Positions 45,319 through 55,165 of a DNA stretch of 64,000 bases are shown one piece after another. Source of the stretch: Pirellula sp. (GTDB lineage: Bacteria > Planctomycetota > Planctomycetia > Pirellulales > Pirellulaceae). The DNA lies in contig JAJTID010000051.1 in NCBI GenBank assembly GCA_021300155.1, positions 62,001-126,000 on the forward strand, read 5' to 3'. The translations under genes were made by a program, and so were the position numbers. Every line of letters starts with the position of its first letter. Positions within the stretch are counted from its first letter, which is position 1. Under the pieces are notes generated by a model. That model saw nothing but the letters and a program-made list of their open reading frames with translations, was not told the origin of the DNA and searched no databases.

Positions 45319-46563
45319 ATGGCGCAATCAGTTTTTCAGCATCAGTTTGCCAACGGGCTTGTTCTCCTCGGCGAACCCATGCCTTGGCTGGAGTCTGTCG
45401 CGTTCACGTTATTGACACCGGTCGGAACGGCACACGAACCGTCGGACCGTGAGGGGCTCGCGGGCATGACCCTCGAGATGATGCAGCGAGGGGCGGGTGA
45501 TTTCGATAGTCGTGCGATCGTCGAAGAACTCGATTTCCTCGGCGTCGAACGATCAAGTGGGGTTACAACATTCCACACAACGATCAGCATGGCGGCGATG
45601 GCAAGTGTTCTCGAACCGACACTTCGTATCGCGGTATCGATGATACGGGATCCACATTTTCCAGACGAGGAACTTGAGGAAGCCCGCCAATCCAGTCTTT
45701 TGGAGTTGGCCTCGCTCGATGATGATCCAGCGCAAAAGTGCTTCAAGGAGTTGAAGAAAGTTCGCTTTGGCGACATTTACGGTCGCTCGTCCTTAGGAAC
45801 TGAGTCGGGGCTTACTGCTACCACCATGGAGGACTGTAAAGCATTCTGGAAGGATCGTTTTACATCCAATGGATCGATCCTGAGTGTCGCAGGAAATTTT
45901 GAATGGGAGAAACTGGTGAAGTTAGTGGAGTCGCTTTTGGCCTCGTGGCCTGAAGCGGGATCCGTCCCTAAGCCGAATGTGAAAACGTTACCGGCAATTT
46001 CACATTTGATGCACGACAGCCAGCAAACACACATCGCGTTAGCCTACGATTCGGTACCGTACCAACACCCGGAGTATTATCAAGGGCGAGGATTGGTTGG
46101 CATTTTGAGCGATGGCATGAGTTCACGATTGTTTTCCGAAGTGCGAGAAAAACGCGGCTTGGTCTATGCTGTTTCCGCTTCGGCTCATTCTTTAGATGTT
46201 TGTGGAAGCGTTCTATGTTACGCGGGCACCACAGCACCTCGCGCGAAAGAAACGTTGGAGGTGACGTTGGAGACGATTCAATCCATCGGCAAAGGTATCG
46301 ATATCGATGAGTTGTCACGATTGAAGTCGCGCGTACGAACATCTCTTGTGATGGAGCAAGAGAGCAGTAGTTCGCGGAGTTCGCAGATGGCCTATGATTG
46401 GGTTTATCTCGGTCGCGTCCCACCACGACAAGAAGTACTCCAAAAGGTCGAACAACTGACCTGCGAAAGCTTGCTAGAGCACTTTCGAAAACATCCCCCT
46501 AGGAATTGGACGATGGTTACTATTGGCCCCGAACCGCTGGAGTTTCCAAATGCAGTTTCGTAA
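45319..46563 (+). CDS. M16 peptidase-like subunit without the zinc motif
   Basis: The protein has 414 aa from the ATG at 45319; a TTG three codons upstream is the alternative. It is a full M16 fold, but where HxxEH should be the text reads GLAGMTLEMMQRGA, so zinc cannot bind. The C-terminal R-Y motif, which grips substrate in the partner, is present (REKRGLVYAVSA). By analogy with heterodimeric M16B peptidases and mitochondrial processing peptidase, it is the non-catalytic subunit. It overlaps the next gene, the active subunit, by 14 nt. Confidence 0.9.
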   Translation: MAQSVFQHQFANGLVLLGEPMPWLESVAFTLLTPVGTAHEPSDREGLAGMTLEMMQRGAGDFDSRAIVEELDFLGVERSSGVTTFHTTISMAAMASVLEPTLRIAVSMIRDPHFPDEELEEARQSSLLELASLDDDPAQKCFKELKKVRFGDIYGRSSLGTESGLTATTMEDCKAFWKDRFTSNGSILSVAGNFEWEKLVKLVESLLASWPEAGSVPKPNVKTLPAISHLMHDSQQTHIALAYDSVPYQHPEYYQGRGLVGILSDGMSSRLFSEVREKRGLVYAVSASAHSLDVCGSVLCYAGTTAPRAKETLEVTLETIQSIGKGIDIDELSRLKSRVRTSLVMEQESSSSRSSQMAYDWVYLGRVPPRQEVLQKVEQLTCESLLEHFRKHPPRNWTMVTIGPEPLEFPNAVS

Positions 46564-47767
46564 CGAGACATTGGACAACGGTTTGGAGATCATCGCGGAG
46601 ATCAATCCCGCTGCATTTAGCACTTCGTTGGGATACTTTGTGAAAACGGGTTCCCGAGACGAAACACCAGCCATGGCGGGTGTAAGTCATTTTCTAGAAC
46701 ACATGATGTTCAAGGGAACGGCGAAACGAACCGCTGCCGATGTGAATCGCGAGCTTGACGATCTAGGCTCACAATCCAACGCGTACACGAGTGAGGAGCA
46801 GACCGTTTACTACATGAGCGTTCTTCCCGAGCATCGGACACATGCTTTGGATTTGTTGAGCGATATGATGCGACCTGCACTGCGCGACGAAGATTTCCAA
46901 ATGGAGCGACAGGTGATCTTGGAAGAGATCGCGATGTACGACGACCAACCCCCGTATGGCGCGATGGAGAAAGCGATGGAAGCGTACTTCGGTGAGCATC
47001 CGTTGTCGCGTCGAGTGCTTGGAACACCGGATACTGTCAGTGCTCTTGAGCCGGATGCGATGCGTGGGTACCACGAATCTCGCTATGCATCAAACAATTT
47101 AACGTTGGTTGCCACCGGAGCGATCGATTTTGATGCGCTCGTGGCGGACGCTAGGAAATTCACTTCGAATTGGAAGCCATCCGACGCGAGTCGAACGTTG
47201 CTGAAACCACTTGGCCAGGAAACCAATGTGCGGTTGGTGCACCCGCCTGCGACACAGCGTTATACACTTCAGTATTCTCCAGGTGCGGGGTACAACGATC
47301 CGAATCGGTACGTACTCAGGATATTGGGAACAATCCTCGGTGACGATTCAGGTAGTCGTCTTTATTGGGAACTGGTCGATAACGGCCTAGCCGAATCCGC
47401 TGTTGTTTTCACTCAAGAATTCGAGGACTGCGGGCTCTTTTGCACTTATCTCGCGTGTGCACCCGAACAACAGGAGTCGAATTGGGAGGTGCTTCAAGGT
47501 ATTTTGGCGGATGGTTCTCGATCACCGATTACAGATCGTGAGATCGAATTAGCCAAGAACAAGATCTGTTCTGGAATGATTCTAGGGTCGGAGCGACCGA
47601 GCAATCGACTGTTCACGATCGGTAACTCTTGGCTGAGCCGCGAAACGTACGAAGCGATACGAGATGCGACTGAACATTACAAACGTGTCACACGCGACGA
47701 GCTACAATCCGCATTCGAATCGTTAGCGAAACGAATTAACGTCACCGTAAGCGTAGGCTCTGAATAA
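46550..47767 (+). CDS. M16 zinc peptidase, catalytic subunit
   Basis: The protein has 405 aa from the ATG at 46550, with GGAG 8 nt upstream and 14 nt inside the previous gene. The inverted zinc motif is SHFLEHMMFKGT with the third ligand in EEIAMYDD. The companion non-catalytic gene lies just upstream, so the product is probably a heterodimeric cytoplasmic peptidase or a processing enzyme. No signal peptide is seen. The R-Y motif common in the C-terminal half is not evident here, consistent with a split of roles between subunits. Confidence 0.93.
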   Translation: MQFRNETLDNGLEIIAEINPAAFSTSLGYFVKTGSRDETPAMAGVSHFLEHMMFKGTAKRTAADVNRELDDLGSQSNAYTSEEQTVYYMSVLPEHRTHALDLLSDMMRPALRDEDFQMERQVILEEIAMYDDQPPYGAMEKAMEAYFGEHPLSRRVLGTPDTVSALEPDAMRGYHESRYASNNLTLVATGAIDFDALVADARKFTSNWKPSDASRTLLKPLGQETNVRLVHPPATQRYTLQYSPGAGYNDPNRYVLRILGTILGDDSGSRLYWELVDNGLAESAVVFTQEFEDCGLFCTYLACAPEQQESNWEVLQGILADGSRSPITDREIELAKNKICSGMILGSERPSNRLFTIGNSWLSRETYEAIRDATEHYKRVTRDELQSAFESLAKRINVTVSVGSE

Positions 47768-48076
47768 ATGGTGTTGACCGCTCTGTCGTTCATTTTTCCT
47801 GTCGATATACTCATCGGTAATACCTTCTGAGCTCGGTGCGAACGTTTCTGCGTATAGCATTCACCCGCCGCAGCCGTACTCTCCATCCTAAATTCGAATG
47901 AGCCTGCGGCTAACAGTTAATCGTGGGCTGAAAGTTCAGTACAAACGGCACACACAACGGTTTGGAAAATTCCAAAAACGATTAGTTACTCCACAGCTTT
48001 ATCGTTTATTCTAAAGCGCATGCCATGTGGCGGTTCCTCTCGCAACCTTGCCCCATTCCCTTGCAGTTTAAAGCCG
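47768..48076. other. Intergenic region upstream of the esterase
   Basis: This 309 bp gap has no convincing gene. The in-frame extension of the esterase ORF back to 48020 lacks a signal-peptide-like start and is taken as non-coding. No promoter, hairpin or repeat is clear. Confidence 0.4.
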
Positions 48077-49663
48077 ATGAACCTATCTATTCGTTTGTAC
48101 CGTCCCATTTGTGTTTTTGTGATCGCCTGCTATTTGTTATCTATCTTCCATACATGCGTCCAGGCATCGGAGGTCCAATTTCGCGTTTCGGTCGATAAGC
48201 AACAACCGGCACAACCTGGGCAGGGCAGGCTGATAGTCTTTCTCATCAATGAGGAGTCGAGAGCACTGAAGAATCAAAGCCCTATCGGCGGCCCGTTTTG
48301 GAACGACTCACAGCCTCTTTTTGCGATCGATGCTGATTTCAAGAATACACAATCCGTCGTGGTCGATGATCGCGCTGATTACTTTCCCGTCCCTCCTAGT
48401 AAACTGGCTCCCGGTAGCTATCGCGTTCAAGCTAGATTCGATAGTGCGCGCCTCAACAGCAATTGGCGTAGAGAACCAGGCAACCTTTGGTCGGATGTTG
48501 CCAGCTTTACCGTAGCGACGATTGATCCAAACGCAGCCAGCAAACAGCCGCAGGTTATCGAGCTTGTACTCAAGAACAGAACCGTGGTAGAAGCCAAGAA
48601 ACCTGTGGAAGGAATGGAATGGTTCGAGGTCAAATCCCATCTGTTATCCAAGTTTCGTGGTAGAGAAGTCATGCTCCGTGCGGGAGTGGTTCTTCCAACG
48701 AACTATGACTCGACTCGCAAGTATCCTGTTCTTTACGAAGTCCCAGGCTTCGGTGGAGACCATTCCTCGGCAGCCAGTTCGCGACGAAGACCTGTCGAAG
48801 GGGCAAGAGCCGAGTTGGCGAGTAGCGTATTCCGAATTGTACTTGACCCAGAAGGCCCCAATGGGCACGCGCTGTTTGCCGACTCGGCGAACAATGGACC
48901 ATGTGGTCAAGCGTTGGTCAACGAGTTGTTGCCCGCCTTGGAGGCTAAGTACCCTTTGATTTCGAATGCATCAGCGCGGCTGCTCCAAGGGCATTCTTCC
49001 GGGGGGTGGTCCACACTATGGCTGGCACTACAGTATCCTGAGACTTTCGGAGCGTCTTGGCCGAGTGCTCCGGATCCCGTTGATTTTCGACGATTCCAGA
49101 AGGTTGACATCTATTCGCAATCGAACTTCTATGCAGACGATCAAGGAAACGACATGCCCAGTCTTCGACGGGGAGACAAGGTTACGATGTCGATTCGTCA
49201 AGAGGCTCGCGGAGAAGATATCCTCGGTCCTGACAACACTTCGGCTCAGCAATGGGATTCCTGGTTCGCAGTCTTTGGGCCTCGAAACACGGCTGGCAAC
49301 CCTACTGCGCTATTTGATCCAGTCTCAGGTGCAATGGATCGTTCCGTTGCAGAGCAATATCGCAAATATGATATTGGGAATTTGTTGCGAACCGACCCGA
49401 AACGCTATCTCCCTATTTTTCGGAATAACATTCGACTGATATGCGGTACCGAGGATAGTTTTTACTTGAATGAAGCGGTGCAGTTACTGAAAGCGGAGCT
49501 TACAAAGCTCGGTGTGGAATCGAACGATGTAGGATACGTTAAACTAGTCCCAGGCGATCATGGATCCGTCATGGCCCATGAGGCCGCACGAGCCGCTCCG
49601 GCCGAAATGTTGGAGCATTTGAAAAGGTCAGGCCACTATTCGCCAACCATCGCCAAGCCTTAG
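48077..49663 (+). CDS. Exported alpha/beta-hydrolase (esterase)
   Basis: The protein has 528 aa from the ATG at 48077, which begins a signal anchor/peptide (RLYRPICVFVIACYLLSIF...). A beta-rich N-terminal region of about 150 residues precedes an esterase domain with nucleophile elbow GHSSGGW; the closing His lies in PGDHGSVM. YPVLYEVPGFGG is the oxyanion strand. The layout fits feruloyl/esterase D-like enzymes acting on carbohydrate esters; substrate unknown. It ends in a 4-nt overlap with the convergent mutM. Confidence 0.88.
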   Translation: MNLSIRLYRPICVFVIACYLLSIFHTCVQASEVQFRVSVDKQQPAQPGQGRLIVFLINEESRALKNQSPIGGPFWNDSQPLFAIDADFKNTQSVVVDDRADYFPVPPSKLAPGSYRVQARFDSARLNSNWRREPGNLWSDVASFTVATIDPNAASKQPQVIELVLKNRTVVEAKKPVEGMEWFEVKSHLLSKFRGREVMLRAGVVLPTNYDSTRKYPVLYEVPGFGGDHSSAASSRRRPVEGARAELASSVFRIVLDPEGPNGHALFADSANNGPCGQALVNELLPALEAKYPLISNASARLLQGHSSGGWSTLWLALQYPETFGASWPSAPDPVDFRRFQKVDIYSQSNFYADDQGNDMPSLRRGDKVTMSIRQEARGEDILGPDNTSAQQWDSWFAVFGPRNTAGNPTALFDPVSGAMDRSVAEQYRKYDIGNLLRTDPKRYLPIFRNNIRLICGTEDSFYLNEAVQLLKAELTKLGVESNDVGYVKLVPGDHGSVMAHEAARAAPAEMLEHLKRSGHYSPTIAKP

Positions 49664-50502
49664 CTCGGCTTCTGGCATTTTGGACAGAAGAATGTGCTCC
49701 GTTGAGCTTGCACAATTCGAGTGATTTTGACATTCGAGCATCGTTTGCAAGGCTGGCCTTCTCGGTCGTAGACTTGATGCAGGTTCTGGTAACTACCTTC
49801 ACCATTGATGGCATTGCGATACGTTCCATCGCTGAGCGTCGATCCTTCTTTCTCGATCGCTTCCTGAAGAATTCGAATCGTCTCGGCATGAACCCTTTTC
49901 CACTTCGCGGTTGAGACGTCTCCACATCGGGCTTGCGGATGAACTTTGGCTGCGAAGAGAATCTCTGCCGCATACAGGTTTCCAATGCCAGCGACGATCG
50001 ATTGATCCAACATCGCGACCTTGATTTCTTTCTTCGATTCGCGAAATCGAGCTACGAAGACAGACTCTTCGACAATCGATGCATCAGGACCCAACACGTC
50101 GGGCCCGAGTTTGGCTAGTACCTGTTCAGGTGTCCACAGCGATACGGTTCCGAGCCCGCGTCGATCCCAATACAAAAACTGAGGAATGTTTTTGTTCCCG
50201 CGCAGTTGAAAGACAACTCGAGTATGCTGCTGGCTTGGGGGATCGGACAACATCGCGATCCCGGCCATCTTCGGTTGCATCACGATCGAATCACGGTTGC
50301 CGAGTCGAATCAGAACTCGCTTGGCGATACGATCGACGGATTGGATCGATTGCCCCTGACAGCGCCGCACCAAGTCTTCTCGACTTGGTTCGATCACGAT
50401 AGGGCGATAAGGGATGTCGGGATATTCTACTTTTGAGATCACGCATCCAACGATTGGAAGCAGACCACGGCGCATCGTTTCTACTTCCGGGAGTTCAGGC
50501 AT
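49660..50502 (-). CDS. mutM: Formamidopyrimidine-DNA glycosylase
   Basis: The protein has 280 aa, standard for Fpg. It removes oxidised purines such as 8-oxoguanine and nicks the site. The catalytic Pro-Glu at the N-terminus (MPELPEVETMRRGL) is intact, the Lys/Arg region reads IAKRVLIRL, and the zinc finger at the C-terminus has CKRCSNVKI and FFCPKCQ. SDGTYRNAINGEGSYQN is the conserved loop that holds the lesion. The start codon directly follows the pyrE stop (TAA then ATG), so the two genes are an operon. Confidence 0.95.
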   Translation of the reverse strand: MPELPEVETMRRGLLPIVGCVISKVEYPDIPYRPIVIEPSREDLVRRCQGQSIQSVDRIAKRVLIRLGNRDSIVMQPKMAGIAMLSDPPSQQHTRVVFQLRGNKNIPQFLYWDRRGLGTVSLWTPEQVLAKLGPDVLGPDASIVEESVFVARFRESKKEIKVAMLDQSIVAGIGNLYAAEILFAAKVHPQARCGDVSTAKWKRVHAETIRILQEAIEKEGSTLSDGTYRNAINGEGSYQNLHQVYDREGQPCKRCSNVKITRIVQAQRSTFFCPKCQKPS

Positions 50503-51075
50503 TTAGCGTTGGTTGGCTGGAATAAAGTCATCGATCGTCAACAACGTTACCAACGGAATACCGGCGGCATCGAAATTGGCTCTTCCACCCTCGAGCCTAT
50601 CGATGACTCCAACAGCGCCGATGACTTCGAGTCCATAATCTTTGGCCGCGGCAGCGGCTTTCAGTGCACTCCCACCGCTGGTGATAACATCTTCGACGAT
50701 GACGACCTTCATGCCAGGGGTGACTGGTCCCTCGACGAGTTTGCCAGTACCGTGTTGCTTGGCTTCTTTGCGAACCATGAATCCGAGCAATGACAAGTCT
50801 CGCATCCCAGCATGAACAACCACAGATGCAGTGATCGGGTCCGCACCGATCGCAAGTCCACCGACCGCGTCAGGCATGACCCCAAATACATTCGACGCGA
50901 TCACATCCAGCATTCCGGCTGCGATTTGGTTTGCGCCTTGTGGATGCAATGTCACCATGCGACAGTCAAGATAAAAGGAAGCCTGCTTTCCACTAGCGAG
51001 GGTAAACTGCCCGAATTTGAGCGCATGCTCTCGAATGATAGAGATCAATGTATCTTTTTGATAAGTAACGGCCAT
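50503..51075 (-). CDS. pyrE: Orotate phosphoribosyltransferase
   Basis: The protein has 190 aa. It makes orotidine 5'-phosphate from orotate and PRPP in pyrimidine synthesis. The PRPP-binding motif is VVIVEDVITSGGSALKAA, the N-terminal block is FTLASGKQASFYLDCR, and VGGLAIGADPITASV supports the family. It precedes mutM with no gap. pyrF is not in the window. Confidence 0.95.
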   Translation of the reverse strand: MAVTYQKDTLISIIREHALKFGQFTLASGKQASFYLDCRMVTLHPQGANQIAAGMLDVIASNVFGVMPDAVGGLAIGADPITASVVVHAGMRDLSLLGFMVRKEAKQHGTGKLVEGPVTPGMKVVIVEDVITSGGSALKAAAAAKDYGLEVIGAVGVIDRLEGGRANFDAAGIPLVTLLTIDDFIPANQR

Positions 51076-51172
51076 TGTGGAAGGTCATGGTTGTTAGCGA
51101 GACGGATCGGTATACGACGCAGAGGTTCGGATTGTCCCGAAATTTCCGCTCTTTGCCAAGAACTAATTGATT

Positions 51173-51688
51173 TCAAACTGTCTCCTCATCGGTGTCTTCG
51201 AGTTTGTAACCGGGCTCGTCTTTGCCAAGCATTTGCTCAGGATTTAAAACGATTTCCCGCTCGTGCTCTTTGAGTTGTGGACGAGAACTCAACTGGATCA
51301 AATCGTCGGAGGTATACGTATTGGGAAGCGGCATTTCTCGATGAATCAGTTGGTATAGGATACGACTGGTCACTCGATCGAATGTCATTTCTGCAATCGT
51401 TGCGATGCAGGGTTCGCGATCCATCAGCAATCCACGTACCTCAACTTGATCTCCGACCCAAAAACCTTCGTCGGCAACCTTGAGCCATAGCGTTGGTTTG
51501 ACTCGCAAAACGTCGACGCCATATTGCAATCGATAGTAGACTCCATCGTAACTATGACGGCGAAAGACGCGCGTGCTTGGTATCCAACCTTGAACGATCG
51601 ATAGATCGTCCGGATGAATCCAATCCGTTCCCTCTTCGGGCCAGAACAAGTAAACGCCGCAATCTGGTAATTCTGGCCAGTTGATCAT
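51173..51688 (-). CDS. Hypothetical protein, 171 aa
   Basis: The likely start is the ATG at 51688 (MINWPELPDCGVYLFWPEEG), since upstream in-frame sequence to 51790 has no credible start site. The sequence is soluble and aromatic-rich, with WPEEGTDWIHPDDLSIV and VLRVKPTLWLKVADEGFWVGDQVEV standing out. No domain is recognised. The gene sits 97 nt upstream of pyrE on the same strand. It reads as a conserved planctomycete protein of unknown function, but that is impression, not a search result. Confidence 0.7.
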   Translation of the reverse strand: MINWPELPDCGVYLFWPEEGTDWIHPDDLSIVQGWIPSTRVFRRHSYDGVYYRLQYGVDVLRVKPTLWLKVADEGFWVGDQVEVRGLLMDREPCIATIAEMTFDRVTSRILYQLIHREMPLPNTYTSDDLIQLSSRPQLKEHEREIVLNPEQMLGKDEPGYKLEDTDEETV

Positions 51689-51851
51689 GGATGCACTCGT
51701 GATCCTACTCCTCGCTACAAACCGAACTCTCCACGCATACCGAATATCGTAACAAGAATCTGACGAATTTTCCGACGAGTCTGCCAGCACAGTCCAGTTC
51801 CTCGTGCAATCTTAAGCATCTTCGTCGGCTCAAGTTAGGATTCTGTTGGTA

Positions 51852-52871
51852 ATGAATTGCCCTAAACCCCACTTCCTATTGTTCTGTGATGGCAACTATC
51901 CATCCAATGAGCAATCGACTGCAGCAGCAGTCGGGGGCAAGAGTGCCATTGCATTGAATAGTCGTTGGCGATTCGTGCTCGAAGATATTCACTCCGGAAC
52001 AAAATTCGAAGCACAGGATCGTGAAGTCGGAGCAGCGCCCGATCGTACTGCACTCGTCGCGGTACTGCGAGGATTGGAAGCCCTCGAGCAGCCCAGTCGC
52101 GTTACGTTGGTCACCACGAGCCGCTATGTTTTCCGGGGTTTGCAATACGGATTGACCGAATGGCGAGAAAACGATTACTCGTGGGAACACTTCGGATCGG
52201 TCCAACCCATTCGAAATGCGGACTTATGGAAAAGGATCGACCGAACCCTCGCTTTCCATCAAGTGCAATGTCGGCTAATGTCCAACGACGAGGACGAAAA
52301 GCCAACGACCGCTATCGATTTAGTTCCAACGTCGCTGGATCAAGCGGAACCAATAACCGCTGAATCGAAGCTCGTCGAATCGCAATTGCAACCTGTTTGC
52401 GTGGTCTCGCGTCCAAATGCCGTCAGTATTCCCTCGACGAAAAGCACGAAACATCGAATCGATAGTGGATCGACTAACAATGGCGTCGCTCACGCATCAG
52501 CGCCAGCTAGTCGAACCCCGACCGCCATTTTCAAAGACACTTGCAGTTCGATGCACGTCGCCAGCGTCGTCGCGAGTCTTCCCCCTCATCTTGGCGACCA
52601 TAGCAAAACTTGTCGCTTACCAAGGACTACACAACCAGATTCAAAATGGAATTTGCCCAAGGTTCATGGATTTTCCTCAGATTCGTCAGAATCCGCTCCT
52701 AATACAAAAAACGCAGGATGGCGGATCTTTGGGCCAATTCGTTGGACAATTAGCCTCGCAAAGTCCGGCATTTGCTGGGCTTGGAATGTGCTCTTAAGAA
52801 TGGACGAGTGGATCGAATCCTACCTTCGCTGCTTTTTCCTTATGGATCCCACGAATCGCCGCCGTCGCTAG
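51852..52871 (+). CDS. RNase H-fold protein with altered catalytic residues
   Basis: The protein has 339 aa from the ATG at 51852; a TTG two codons upstream is possible. The N-terminal ~150 residues match an RNase HI fold: FCDGNY (Asp13), then DRTALVAVLRGLEAL where the catalytic Glu is Ala67, and TTSRYVFRGLQYGLTEW where the Asp of TDSxYV is Thr89. At least two of the four catalytic acids are therefore lost. A low-complexity region and a hydrophobic, basic C-terminus (GICWAWNVLL, ending RRRR) follow. It could bind RNA/DNA hybrids without cutting. glgB starts 65 nt downstream. Confidence 0.8.
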   Translation: MNCPKPHFLLFCDGNYPSNEQSTAAAVGGKSAIALNSRWRFVLEDIHSGTKFEAQDREVGAAPDRTALVAVLRGLEALEQPSRVTLVTTSRYVFRGLQYGLTEWRENDYSWEHFGSVQPIRNADLWKRIDRTLAFHQVQCRLMSNDEDEKPTTAIDLVPTSLDQAEPITAESKLVESQLQPVCVVSRPNAVSIPSTKSTKHRIDSGSTNNGVAHASAPASRTPTAIFKDTCSSMHVASVVASLPPHLGDHSKTCRLPRTTQPDSKWNLPKVHGFSSDSSESAPNTKNAGWRIFGPIRWTISLAKSGICWAWNVLLRMDEWIESYLRCFFLMDPTNRRRR

Positions 52872-52936
52872 TTCTTTTACCGACCTTTTACATACTCCAC
52901 ATTTAACACTCTTTCGATATAACATTCGGAGACACC

Positions 52937-55144
52937 GTGCAGACCCTACTACCTTTGAATTCCCTTTCAGGCATCATCGATGGAAATTTGTCGGACCCCC
53001 GAGGCTTTCTCGGTCCCCACAAAGTCCGGATGGAAGGGAAGGACGCAATCGCAGTTCGAGGTTACTTTCCTAGTTCGGACCAAGCGTGGATCGTGGACAA
53101 TGTGCATTCGGCAGTCCGCCCCATGCGAAAGATCCACCCTTCCGGAATTTACGAAGGCTTAATGCCACACGAAGACACTGATTCATCGAGCTACCGCATT
53201 CGACTCGCTAATGGCAATGGGAACACAATTGAAATGACAGATCCATACGCAGTCCCATTCCATTTAACGGACTTTGATCGCTATCTCTTCGGCAGCGGTC
53301 AACACTGGAAGATCTACGAAAAGCTCGGTGCGCACATTCGCGAAGTAAACGGCCAGGTTGGCGTAAACTTCGCTGTTTGGGCACCCAATGCACAAAGCGT
53401 CCAAGTCGTCGGCGACTTTAATCATTGGGACGGCCGATCGCATGCGATGCAAAAGCAAATCCCGAGCGGCATCTGGGAACTATTTGTGCCGAACATCGGT
53501 GAAGGCCAAAAGTACAAACTGCGAGTTCGACTCGCGAGCGGAGAAGTGATCGACAAGACGGACCCGTACGGCGTCGCGGCAGAGCTGCCACCGAGAACCG
53601 CGTCGATCGTCTGCTCATTGGATAAACATCAATGGAACGACGGCGAATGGATGAATCGCCGCCGCGAAGAAAACCAACTTGACAAACCGATGACGGTTTA
53701 TGAAGTCCATTTGGGCTCGTGGCGCAAGTGCGAGCATGGCGTCCACGGCTGGATGAATTACCGTGAAATTGCGCATCAATTGGTGCAATACTGTCAGGAG
53801 ATGAACTTCACACACGTCGAACTGATGCCGATCTCCGAGCATCCGTTCACAGGCTCGTGGGGTTATCAGACGGTTGGCTACTTTGCTGCAACCAGCCGAT
53901 ACGGAACTCCAGAAGATTTCATGTACTTTGTCGATCATTGCCATCGACATGGTATCGGGGTGATCATCGATTGGGTTCCTGCACACTTCCCGAAAGATGC
54001 ACACGGACTGCGTCAATTCGATGGATCGGCGTTGTATGAGCACTCCGATCCTCGTCAAGGTGAGCACCCAGACTGGGGCACAATGATCTTCAATTTTGGC
54101 CGCAACGAAGTCAAGAACTTCCTGATTGCCAACGCATTGTTCTGGCTCGACAAATACCACATCGATGGATTGCGAGTGGATGCTGTCGCTTCGATGTTGT
54201 ATCTCGACTACTCGCGTAAACAAGGGGAATGGGTTCCGAATCAATACGGCGGACGTGAGAATATCGATGCCATTCATTTGCTCCGAGAATTCAATATCCA
54301 ATCACACTCGCAATATCCTGGAGTGTTGACGATTGCTGAGGAATCGACTGCTTGGCCTGGCGTGAGCCGCCCCACCGAAACGGGCGGGCTAGGATTCTCG
54401 CTCAAGTGGAACATGGGTTGGATGAACGACACGCTGCGTTACATGCGCGAAGATCCAATCCATCGTAAATATCACCACAATGAGCTGACATTCAGCTTGA
54501 TCTATGCGTTCACCGAGAACTTCAATTTGCCTCTGTCGCACGACGAAGTTGTTCACGGCAAGGGAGCGCTCATTGCACAGATGTCAGGCGATCTCTGGCA
54601 GAAGTTCGCTAACCTGCGATTGCTCTACAGCTATATGTGGACTCATCCAGGCAAGAAGCTTTTGTTCATGGGCAGCGAGATCGCGCAATGGCACGAATGG
54701 AACTATGACAGCACCATCCAATGGGATCTACTGCAATGGGATACGCATCGAGGCATGCAACGATTGGTTGGTGATCTCAATCAACTCGTTCGACGCGAAC
54801 CAGCTCTGCATGAACTTGACTTCAGTGGAGAGGGCTTCGAGTGGGTAGACTGCATGAATGGTGACGATAGCGTTCTAGGGTATGTTCGCAAGGCAAAGGA
54901 TCCAAACGATTTTGTTTTGATCGCCTGCAACTTTACACCTGTAGTTCGTACATATCGAATGGGTGTTCCCAAGGCTGGATATTACCAAGAAATATTCAAC
55001 AGCGATTCGGCGCATTATGCGGGAACGAATGTCGGCAACTATCCTGGAATCACGGCAGATGCCCAGTTTCCACACCATGGTCGCCCCGCTTCGATCGAAC
55101 TAACGATTCCTCCGTTGGGACTCGTTGTGTTCAAACCGCAATAA
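52937..55144 (+). CDS. glgB: 1,4-alpha-glucan branching enzyme
   Basis: The protein has 735 aa with a GTG start. It makes alpha-1,6 branches in glycogen. A carbohydrate-binding N1 domain (AWIVDNVHSAVRPM) and CBM48 (GQVGVNFAVWAPNAQSVQVVGDFN) precede the GH13 catalytic barrel: FTHVELMPISEHPFTGSWGYQ, GLRVDAVASMLYLDYSR (nucleophile Asp), IAEESTAWP (acid Glu) and LPLSHDEVVHGKG. The full domain set marks the long E. coli type. No glgA/C/P is adjacent. The inverted-repeat cluster begins 22 nt after its stop. Confidence 0.96.
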   Translation: MQTLLPLNSLSGIIDGNLSDPRGFLGPHKVRMEGKDAIAVRGYFPSSDQAWIVDNVHSAVRPMRKIHPSGIYEGLMPHEDTDSSSYRIRLANGNGNTIEMTDPYAVPFHLTDFDRYLFGSGQHWKIYEKLGAHIREVNGQVGVNFAVWAPNAQSVQVVGDFNHWDGRSHAMQKQIPSGIWELFVPNIGEGQKYKLRVRLASGEVIDKTDPYGVAAELPPRTASIVCSLDKHQWNDGEWMNRRREENQLDKPMTVYEVHLGSWRKCEHGVHGWMNYREIAHQLVQYCQEMNFTHVELMPISEHPFTGSWGYQTVGYFAATSRYGTPEDFMYFVDHCHRHGIGVIIDWVPAHFPKDAHGLRQFDGSALYEHSDPRQGEHPDWGTMIFNFGRNEVKNFLIANALFWLDKYHIDGLRVDAVASMLYLDYSRKQGEWVPNQYGGRENIDAIHLLREFNIQSHSQYPGVLTIAEESTAWPGVSRPTETGGLGFSLKWNMGWMNDTLRYMREDPIHRKYHHNELTFSLIYAFTENFNLPLSHDEVVHGKGALIAQMSGDLWQKFANLRLLYSYMWTHPGKKLLFMGSEIAQWHEWNYDSTIQWDLLQWDTHRGMQRLVGDLNQLVRREPALHELDFSGEGFEWVDCMNGDDSVLGYVRKAKDPNDFVLIACNFTPVVRTYRMGVPKAGYYQEIFNSDSAHYAGTNVGNYPGITADAQFPHHGRPASIELTIPPLGLVVFKPQ

Positions 55145-55165
55145 GGCGCGAGATAAGACGGTAAC

